IMG/VR virus record: IMGVR_UViG_3300025929_000005
Location: 1-44,894 of that record
Strand: one strand, 5' to 3'
Origin: a virus
Length of the DNA: 44,894 bases
Shown here in pieces: positions 40,280 through 44,894 of the stretch. The position numbers and the translations under genes were made by a program. Positions within the stretch are counted from its first letter, which is position 1. Every line of letters begins with the position of its first letter. The notes beneath the pieces were generated by a model that saw nothing but the letters and a program-made list of their open reading frames with translations, made no database searches and was not told the origin of the DNA.

Positions 40280-40311
40280 GCCTCGCCAATTCTGAGGACG
40301 CGGGCGCATGA
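40276..40311 (+). CDS. 11-aa micro-ORF bridging two genes
   Basis: 12 codons including stop, with ATGA overlaps at both ends: ATG inside the previous stop, TGA over the next ATG. Codes MSLANSEDAGA. As for 39410-39469, the likely role is translational coupling only. Confidence 0.4.
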   Translation: MSLANSEDAGA

Positions 40312-40604
40312 CGCGGGCGCTGGAAGTCGAGCACCTGTACGTGTCGGACGATGAGATTCGGCAACGTCTCGGCGTGGGTGAGGACACGTTGCGCGTCGCG
40401 ATCAAGCAGCTTGAGCGCAATGGCTTCCCGAAGAAGGACCCGCTGTTCGGAAAAAAGCGCTACTGGCCGGCCGTGCAGGCTTTCCTCGATCGCCGCAGCG
40501 GACTTAGCATGAAGTCGCCGTCCGTGGTGGACGGACAGGAGAACGTGAATGGATCGTCCAAAGATCGACAGCGCACCGGGGCTCGCGTGGCGTCCGCGCG
40601 CTAA
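40308..40604 (+). CDS. Small winged-helix protein before integrase (possible excisionase)
   Basis: 98 aa. VSDDEIRQRLGVGEDTLRVAIKQLERNGFPKKDPLFGKKRYWPAVQAFLDRRSG is a MerR/excisionase-like winged helix (RLG...TLR.A...LE..GFP..D...GKKRYWP.A...FLD). Position directly before int, overlapping it by 56 bases, suggests an Xis or int regulator. The C-terminal tail is in the overlap. Confidence 0.72.
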   Translation: MTRALEVEHLYVSDDEIRQRLGVGEDTLRVAIKQLERNGFPKKDPLFGKKRYWPAVQAFLDRRSGLSMKSPSVVDGQENVNGSSKDRQRTGARVASAR

Positions 40605-41817
40605 TGGATGGGTGGCCGTGTGGGTCGCTCGACCGGATATCGTAACCAAAGGATATTCACCCTCCACGCAACGGCTTCGGTTGTTCACGGAGCCGCCGAC
40701 TGACGATGATGCCAACTACATCCGGAGCGAATGTCAACGCCTGCAGGATGAGATGCTGGCGTTTGGACGTGACGGCGATGGGATGGCTCCGGCTTTCACC
40801 GGTACCGTGCAGAGTTTGATCGACACCTATTTGCGCGATCCGGATTCCGGGTATCACAGCGCCAGGTATACGACGCGGCAAAATTACGACAGGGCACTGA
40901 AGTTGCTCTCCCGAGACAAGGGCGAGAGAGCCCTTCATGCCCTCAAGGGGCGCGACTTCAAACGCTGGTACGAAGAATGGCGCTGGCCGGACGGCAAGGA
41001 TGGTGTCGACAAGGTGTACACAGCCTACGGCCAAATCCAGATCATTCGCGTGCTGCTCAGCTACGGCGTGGCATTCGAGATTGAAGACATAGGTCCGAAC
41101 GAAATCTCCCACTGCATGCGTCTGAAAACCGCGCTCCACGAACAAACTTTCGAGAACGGCAATCCGCGCACCGAGGAACTGACGCACAAGCAATGCGCCG
41201 ATTTTATCCGCGCGGCGAACGATCGCGGTGATGATTGGATGGCCCTCGCTCAGGCGCTGCAGTTCGAGCTATCGCTCCGGCAGAAAGACGTCATCGGCCA
41301 GTGGGTGCCCGTTTCAGAGCCGGGCCTGTCGGACCTCACCCGCGGCGGGAAAAAATGGCTGTACGGGCTCCGCTGGGAGGAGATCGACCAGAACCTGAAC
41401 CTCACCCATCAGATGACCAAATCCAGGAAGCGGAAAATCCTCGAATTCGACCTCAAGCTCTATCCCATGGTCATGGCCGAGATCGCCAAGGTTCCGGCTG
41501 AGAAGCGCACGGGGCCGGTGATCCTCAATCCGAAGACCGGCCAGCCACCCGCGGCCGTGGCCTTCCGTTTTACATGGCGGAAGATCGCCACCAAGGCGGG
41601 CATCCCGCCGGAGGTGAAGAACATGGACAGCCGCGCCGGGGCCATCACAGAGACGCTGGAAGCCACTGGGGACAATATCGAGGCGGCACGCAGGCAGGCT
41701 GGTCACAGCAACACCCAGACCACCCAGCGCTACAGCCGCGGGCTACAGCGCAGCAACAGCAAGGTGGCGATTCTCCGGGCCGCCTCCCGGACGAAAACGA
41801 AGCCTGAACAGGCATAG
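40549..41817 (+). CDS. int: Tyrosine recombinase integrase
   Basis: 422 aa. Catalytic domain: R244 in LSLRQKDVIG (box I), R362 in MDSRAGAITE (box II), H386 in QAGHSNTQ and nucleophile Y395 in TQRYSR. Box II has Met359 where His is usual (M-D-S-R), as in many rhizobial phage integrases. N-terminal core-binding part about 85-195. It cuts and joins attP and attB. It is the last gene of the rightward operon and converges with the lysis cassette. Confidence 0.93.
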   Translation: MDRPKIDSAPGLAWRPRANGWVAVWVARPDIVTKGYSPSTQRLRLFTEPPTDDDANYIRSECQRLQDEMLAFGRDGDGMAPAFTGTVQSLIDTYLRDPDSGYHSARYTTRQNYDRALKLLSRDKGERALHALKGRDFKRWYEEWRWPDGKDGVDKVYTAYGQIQIIRVLLSYGVAFEIEDIGPNEISHCMRLKTALHEQTFENGNPRTEELTHKQCADFIRAANDRGDDWMALAQALQFELSLRQKDVIGQWVPVSEPGLSDLTRGGKKWLYGLRWEEIDQNLNLTHQMTKSRKRKILEFDLKLYPMVMAEIAKVPAEKRTGPVILNPKTGQPPAAVAFRFTWRKIATKAGIPPEVKNMDSRAGAITETLEATGDNIEAARRQAGHSNTQTTQRYSRGLQRSNSKVAILRAASRTKTKPEQA

Positions 41818-41922
41818 TGAACGATAGTAAACTGACCCCAACGATATCAGCCGCTTAGGTGGCAAAAACGCTCCTATAGAATCAGCACCGGAGCGTTGAT
41901 ATCATTGGTGGACGTTCACTAT
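41814..41922. other. Candidate attP with inverted arm-type sites
   Basis: ATAGTGAACG at 41814-41823 and its exact inverse at 41913-41922 flank 89 bp. A related GATAGTAAAC follows the left copy at 41823. Both copies include the stop of the flanking genes (int and the small membrane gene). GATATCA occurs twice inside (41843, 41898). The arrangement is like integrase arm sites around a core. The core is not identified and there is no tRNA-like piece. Confidence 0.5.
41867..41897. terminator. Hairpin between convergent int and lysis genes
   Basis: AACGCTCC (41867-41874) pairs with GGAGCGTT (41890-41897) over a 15-base loop. It lies between two convergent operons, so a bidirectional terminator is possible. 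No long U-run on either side, so it may instead be part of attP. Confidence 0.45.
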
Positions 41923-42044
41923 CGCAGCCGGGATTTCCCGGTCGTATCCGCGTTTCGGCTGGCTGTGTTCATGGGCCAGCCGAGCAGCGCAATGGCGACC
42001 AAAGCACCGCCAGCAGCGAGCAGGCATTGCGCCAGATCGCTCAC
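41919..42044 (-). CDS. 41-aa membrane protein at end of lysis cassette
   Basis: GTG start in a GTGA overlap with the endolysin-like gene. MSDLAQCLLAAGGALVAIALLGWPMN, a single membrane helix (about 6-24), then a charged tail RNADTTGKSRLR. It is the last gene of the leftward late operon. Possible small lysis or spanin-like accessory; unproven. Confidence 0.6.
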   Translation of the reverse strand: MSDLAQCLLAAGGALVAIALLGWPMNTASRNADTTGKSRLR

Positions 42045-42616
42045 GACGCGCTCACATAGGCGATGACGCGATGGGCGGAATAGACGCCCTCACCGACGCG
42101 CCGGCCGTGGTTGCCGCTGACGAGGATCGGGTTGCCGCGCGCATCGAAGCCCGAGACGATTCCGACATGGTGCCGCATCACGGCGATGGCGCCGACACGG
42201 GCTGTCGTCCGCGGCTGGCTCAGCCATGAGATGGCGCGATCATCCACCCCGCGAGCGTGCGTCAGGTGGCGCAGGAAGGCCGAGCACCACAGCGTCCGCC
42301 GAACACCCACCTGTGCGGCTGTCTGGCCCATGTAGGAGCGCGCGCGATCAACGAGCCCGGATGATCCGGCCCATTGCACCGGACGCTCCACGGCCCGCCG
42401 GTAGGTCTTCTGGGCCTTGCCGAATGGCATAGCATGTTCGATCTGCTGACCGCGCTGGCTGACGGTCACGCCCTCGCACGGAAACAGGATATTGCAGCCG
42501 GGATCGGCGACGCTGGTGACGACATGCCGGTGTTGGTGGTGGTGATGCCGTGGGCGGGCCTGCGCCGCGGTGATGCTGAGAACCAGAGCGGCCAGAATTG
42601 CGATGAACCGAACCAT
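42041..42616 (-). CDS. Secreted CHAP/NlpC-like peptidoglycan hydrolase (TIGR02594-type)
   Basis: 191 aa. Signal peptide MVRFIAILAALVLSITAAQA|R, then RPRHHHHQHRH (six His in 24-31). The catalytic part has LWCSAFLRHL (Cys 111) and RHHVGIVSGFDARGNPILVSGNHGRRVG (His 149/150), matching TIGR02594-family CHAP-like enzymes. Would cleave peptidoglycan peptides in the periplasm, exported by Sec without the holin. Its ribosome-binding site is in the hairpin at 42620-42642. Confidence 0.8.
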   Translation of the reverse strand: MVRFIAILAALVLSITAAQARPRHHHHQHRHVVTSVADPGCNILFPCEGVTVSQRGQQIEHAMPFGKAQKTYRRAVERPVQWAGSSGLVDRARSYMGQTAAQVGVRRTLWCSAFLRHLTHARGVDDRAISWLSQPRTTARVGAIAVMRHHVGIVSGFDARGNPILVSGNHGRRVGEGVYSAHRVIAYVSAS

Positions 42617-42619
42617 GGA

Positions 42620-42642
42620 TTGTCCCCCAATGATGGGGACAA
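42620..42642 (-). promoter_or_regulatory. Hairpin sequestering the ribosome-binding site of the secreted hydrolase
   Basis: TTGTCCCC (42620-42627 on plus) and GGGGACAA (42635-42642) form a perfect 8-bp stem with a 7-base loop. The minus-strand Shine-Dalgarno (GGGGGAC, 42622-42628) is in the stem, and the ATG (42616) is 3 bases beyond it. Translation should be low until the stem is opened, for example by ribosomes or an anti-structure. Confidence 0.7.
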
Positions 42643-42674
42643 AAGACCGGTCGGAGGCTATCGGAACAACGCAC

Positions 42675-42989
42675 TCAGCGGTGTAGCGGAACGTGCTTCG
42701 TAAGCCAGTCCCAAATCTGGGTTACTCCGACGAAGGCTCCGAACAGGGTCGCTCCGCCCACCCAGAGGAATTTCCAGATCACCTTGGCGTTGTTGAAAAA
42801 GACGATGTGCCGTTCAAGGTCTTCGATCTTCGTCTCGTCGGCCTTCCGCAACCAATCGCGGGCGGCCGGTGTCAGGTCGGCAATGAAGTCTGCAGCGTCC
42901 CACATATTGGCGACGCGCTGATCCGTCATCCCCTTCCAGAACGCCACCTGAGCGGCAGTTGCGTCGTGCGGCGGCTGCGCTGGAGACAT
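42675..42989 (-). CDS. Lysis-cassette membrane protein, spanin/holin-like candidate
   Basis: 104 aa. Helical soluble part (AQVAFWKGMTDQRVANMWDAADFIADLTPAARDWLRKADETKIEDLERH), then one membrane helix near the C terminus (about 71-95, VIWKFLWVGGATLFGAFVGVTQIWDWL). Tail-anchored topology. A regulator of holin or an inner-membrane spanin is possible; no family recognised. Confidence 0.62.
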   Translation of the reverse strand: MSPAQPPHDATAAQVAFWKGMTDQRVANMWDAADFIADLTPAARDWLRKADETKIEDLERHIVFFNNAKVIWKFLWVGGATLFGAFVGVTQIWDWLTKHVPLHR

Positions 42990-43006
42990 TCCATCACGAC
43001 CTTGGC

Positions 43007-43234
43007 TTAGATCGTCGCAGCGTCGTCGGCGGCGATCTGCGCGTCGATGTCCGCCCGGAATTGTGCCTCTTGCGCCTTCATCGCTGCCCGCTCGTCGTCG
43101 GTGAGCGCCTTGTCGTTGAAGGCGATGTTGTAGGCCGTGATGAGGAAAGGAGCCGCGTCTTTGCCGAGCTCGACGGCGAGCTTGCCGACCGAAAGGGCGA
43201 TCTGAATGTCTGCGAGAATCGTTGCCGGGTCCAT
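43007..43234 (-). CDS. Small helical protein of lysis cassette
   Basis: 75 aa: MDPATILADIQIALSVGKLAVELGKDAAPFLITAYNIAFNDKALTDDERAAMKAQEAQFRADIDAQIAADDA. One weakly hydrophobic segment (about 9-40) and an acidic helical tail. Ribosome-binding site GGGAAG. Possible holin accessory; unknown. Confidence 0.6.
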   Translation of the reverse strand: MDPATILADIQIALSVGKLAVELGKDAAPFLITAYNIAFNDKALTDDERAAMKAQEAQFRADIDAQIAADDAATI

Positions 43235-43249
43235 GATCGTCTTCCCTAT

Positions 43250-43255
43250 ATTATA
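43250..43255 (-). promoter_or_regulatory. Possible internal -10 box in lysis cassette
   Basis: The minus strand reads TATAATATA at the end of the lipoprotein gene, a perfect TATAAT, but the -35 region is poor (CAGTCC at 17 bp). Start would be near 43243, a few bases before the 43234 ATG. Low confidence. Confidence 0.3.
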
Positions 43256-43658
43256 TGATCGACTTGATGCCGGACTGCTCGGCGATGGAGGCCGCAGTTG
43301 TCAGCGCTTGGTTGAGCAAGTTCCACGCGGCGACGGCGCCGGTGTTATTGCCCGAGGTGATGGCCTGCTGCGTCTTGTCGAAGTTGGTGGCGATCGTGAT
43401 GTCCACGGCCCGCCAACTCTTGAGAAGCGCCGCGTTGTGGCATGGCGCGGGAACGGTAAACTTCTGCCCGGCGGCGCAGCGCGGCAGCATGGCGTAGCGA
43501 TGGAGCGCGACCAGCGAGGTGCCGTCGTAGGAGTTCTGGGCGATATCAAGCTGGCTCTGCGTGACCGCGAACCCGCTGATCGCCGCGATCTTCTCGTTGA
43601 AGCTGGCACAGCCGCCGAGGCTGAGCGCGAGCAGTCCGATTGCGAGGATGCGGTTCAT
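43251..43658 (-). CDS. Lipoprotein of lysis cassette (o-spanin candidate)
   Basis: 135 aa. MNRILAIGLLALSLGGC has a type II signal peptide with lipobox LSLGGC at about 12-17, so Cys 17 would be lipidated. The mature part is helical with two further Cys (RCAAGQKFTVPAPC). Directly after the holin gene (ATGA overlap). An outer-membrane spanin component or a lysis lipoprotein is plausible; inference. Confidence 0.65.
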   Translation of the reverse strand: MNRILAIGLLALSLGGCASFNEKIAAISGFAVTQSQLDIAQNSYDGTSLVALHRYAMLPRCAAGQKFTVPAPCHNAALLKSWRAVDITIATNFDKTQQAITSGNNTGAVAAWNLLNQALTTAASIAEQSGIKSII

Positions 43659-43927
43659 TGTGACACCACCTTGGTGCTGGTTACGGCGTTTGCCACCGCT
43701 GGCGTGGTGACAATGATGTTCGTCACTTCACCGAGCTTGGCGAGTTCGTTGATCTTTGCGACAAGGCGATTGCCCCACAGCGTCCAGCAGAAGTTGATGG
43801 CAGTGAGGATTGCGCCAGCGATTGCCGTGCTGCGATCCGAGGTGATCCAGCCATAATTGACGGCGAACCCCGCGGCCCAATAGATCGCGATGCGGATGTA
43901 GCTCTGAATCTGTTCGGACGTGAACAT
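43655..43927 (-). CDS. Holin, Pam3-gp28-like family
   Basis: 90 aa. The start at 43927 has AAGGGGAAGG upstream. MFTSEQIQSYIRIAIYWAAGFAVNYGWI and STAIAGAILTAINFCWTLWGNRLVAKI are two membrane helices with a short basic link and a soluble tail. The pattern (Q.QSY.R......G.....G.I, then ...A.I.....W..W....) matches the Pam3-gp28 holin family. Forms membrane holes to release the endolysin. 10 bases after the endolysin stop. Confidence 0.8.
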   Translation of the reverse strand: MFTSEQIQSYIRIAIYWAAGFAVNYGWITSDRSTAIAGAILTAINFCWTLWGNRLVAKINELAKLGEVTNIIVTTPAVANAVTSTKVVSQ

Positions 43928-43937
43928 GACCTTCCCC

Positions 43938-44417
43938 TTATGCCGGTGAGACGAATTCGAAGTGCATCGGGTCCTTGCGGCCCTTGTAGTCGCCGCCCCA
44001 GCGCGCGGCTTGCCCCTTGAAGGCATCGACGACAATGTTGCTGAGGGTCGTGGTCTTGGTGGTGCGGAATCCGTTCGTGCCGGGCGAAAGATCGATCGCG
44101 CACGCCCACGAATGGTTGGAATAGTTGTTCGTGCCCGCGATCCTGCGGACGTTGAAGCAGCCGCCGAAGTCGCTGGCGCCGGTGCCGTCGACCTTCAACG
44201 GGTCGTGGCCGCACTTCTCGAAAATGTCGGTGAATGCCGTCAGCATTGCCGACGCACAACCCTTGTTGACCAGCAGCGAGGAAATGGGGTGCTTGTCGTA
44301 ATACATCTGGAACGGCGGCATGATCCGCGTCAGATGGACGGCCTGAAAGTCAGCCTTCCGGAAATCCCCGTAGAAGGCCATCTTCGCAGCGGTTGTGTCT
44401 TTGGGCCATACGATCAT
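43938..44417 (-). CDS. Endolysin, M15 peptidase (VanY/D-Ala-D-Ala type)
   Basis: 159 aa. Zinc ligands H102 in NHSWACAIDL with D109, and H152 in PMHFEF; RWGGDY just before it at about 139-144. These are the SxHxxGxAxD and HxH-type M15 motifs. It cuts peptide cross-links. No signal peptide, so the adjacent holin must release it. Start codon ATG (44417) shortly after GGGGG. Confidence 0.9.
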   Translation of the reverse strand: MIVWPKDTTAAKMAFYGDFRKADFQAVHLTRIMPPFQMYYDKHPISSLLVNKGCASAMLTAFTDIFEKCGHDPLKVDGTGASDFGGCFNVRRIAGTNNYSNHSWACAIDLSPGTNGFRTTKTTTLSNIVVDAFKGQAARWGGDYKGRKDPMHFEFVSPA

Positions 44418-44459
44418 CCCCCATGTCTAGGGCGGCCACCCGGCGGCTGCACCGCACCG

Positions 44460-44894
44460 TCAGTTGCAGTAAGGGACCGAGTTTGGAACAATGCTTAGCG
44501 GCGCACCGAGTTGGTAGTGAAACTCGTCTACGTTGCCTTGGAGTGGGTTTGCTGTACCGAAAGTCTGCGGCACCGATCCAATACGCAATTGCATGGTACC
44601 GGCAGTTTGCATGGAGCCTGATACGCCTGTCGGAGTTCCGGTAGCCACACCGTCTATGTACAGTTGTACATTAGAAGAATTTTTTACCGCCATGATGTAA
44701 TGCCAGTTACCGTCAACAATAGTAGTAACTCCAGTGGTAGTTTGGGCATTCGCATTTGACGTATTCTGGAAATTGAACCTCAAATTCTTTGATGCGTCGT
44801 AATAGATGTACCAACCGGATTGCGTACTGAGTGACGGATCGCCATAACCAGCGATATATTGCAGCGTCGTTGAAAGTCCTGCACCGGCTTTAAA
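44460..44894 (-). CDS. LamG protein, C-terminal part (continues at 1-493)
   Basis: 145 in-frame codons; those from 44894 to 44768 duplicate the left-end copy. NLRFNFQNTS...VDGNWHYIMAVKNSSNVQLYIDGVATGTPTGVSGSM and LRIGSVPQTFGTANPLQGNVDEFHYQLGAPLSI are the last strands of the LamG jelly roll (GNWHYI, LYIDG, G.VDEF). AT-richer than neighbours. It ends 42 bases before the endolysin start. Confidence 0.8.
   Translation of the reverse strand, partial: FKAGAGLSTTLQYIAGYGDPSLSTQSGWYIYYDASKNLRFNFQNTSNANAQTTTGVTTIVDGNWHYIMAVKNSSNVQLYIDGVATGTPTGVSGSMQTAGTMQLRIGSVPQTFGTANPLQGNVDEFHYQLGAPLSIVPNSVPYCN
44768..44894. repeat. Right copy of 127-bp terminal repeat
   Basis: Exact copy of bases 1-127. Joining the copies gives one intact LamG reading frame across the junction. 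Confidence 0.97.

Larger units (their letters stand above)
1..44894. mobile_element. Complete temperate podovirus genome (circular contig)
   Basis: The whole window is one phage. It has packaging, capsid, short-tail, lysis, replication, immunity and integration modules, with no host genes between them. The two ends share 127 identical bases, so the sequence closes into a 44,767-bp circle. The capsid/portal set and the internal virion proteins are of podovirus type. The integrase, CI-like repressor and operators show that it is temperate. I infer an alphaproteobacterial (probably Rhizobiales) host from composition and gene style. Confidence 0.93.

Noticed and set aside
41814-41922. tRNA-like attP core
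   Set aside because: No GTTCGA-type T-loop or CCA-end piece is visible.
1-44894. Diversity-generating retroelement, because of BPP-1-like genes
   Set aside because: No reverse transcriptase motif (such as YxDD) or template/variable repeat pair was seen in the translated frames.
1-44894. CRISPR array, tRNA, insertion sequence, phage RNA polymerase
   Set aside because: No spaced direct repeats, cloverleaf signatures, transposase motifs or single-subunit polymerase motifs were noticed on reading.

Overview
The window is a complete, circularly assembled genome of a temperate, short-tailed (podovirus-type) phage. Bases 1-127 are repeated exactly at 44768-44894, so the true circle is 44,767 bp and the break falls inside one gene (a LamG-domain protein). 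The morphogenesis set (large terminase, T7-type portal, scaffold, capsid with a Bbp16-like cement protein, tail tube A and B, three internal virion proteins, a gp17-like fibre) resembles Bordetella phage BPP-1 and T7-like podoviruses. No phage RNA polymerase, DNA polymerase or reverse transcriptase is visible. High GC, a GcrA-like small HTH protein, GPGHNS-type small proteins and the style of the integrase point to an alphaproteobacterial host, probably Rhizobiales (Bradyrhizobium / Rhodopseudomonas type). The host is an inference.

Layout. (1) Late leftward operon, minus strand, from the small terminase subunit (24631) down through TerL, portal, scaffold, capsid and cement to a UUCG-loop terminator at about 15963-15990. 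It continues through receptor-binding and tail genes to base 1, across the junction, and into the lysis cassette, which ends at 41919. (2) A short rightward island of three genes (24861-25989) diverges from TerS. (3) An early leftward block (31491 down to 25963) holds recombination, modification and replication genes: Rmf-like, RusA, a methyltransferase, a DUF559-type nuclease, a replication initiator carrying a lambda-like candidate origin, and a GcrA-like HTH protein. (4) The immunity region (31965-32900) has a Cro-like gene on the minus strand, a CI-like repressor on the plus strand, five copies of an AGGAC-N5-GTCCT operator, and an excellent sigma70 promoter covered by two of them. (5) An early rightward operon (32925-41817) is packed with 4-nt ATGA/GTGA overlaps. 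It encodes a RecE-like PD-(D/E)XK nuclease, a Sak4-like RecA-fold ATPase, many accessory proteins, a zinc-finger protein, a small winged-helix protein (possible excisionase) and a tyrosine integrase. The likely attP lies at 41814-41922.

The CI-like repressor probably holds both the leftward and the rightward early promoters through paired operators, each pair 23 bp apart. Release allows replication from the iteron/AT-rich origin inside the initiator gene, recombination by the nuclease/ATPase pair, and then late leftward transcription.

The most unusual points are these. Five proteins of the structural operon plus one lysis enzyme carry Sec signal peptides, including a fibre with a gp17-type tail-attachment domain. 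An endolysin-like gene has its ribosome-binding site locked in a perfect hairpin. Two micro-ORFs of 19 and 11 codons act as apparent coupling relays. The repressor and an embedded antisense gene both appear to start leaderless, with the start codon 6 nt after a -10 box. There is no stretch above 300 bases without a gene; the largest gaps (12382-12651, 24632-24860, 31774-31964) are described. No tRNA, CRISPR array or insertion sequence was seen.
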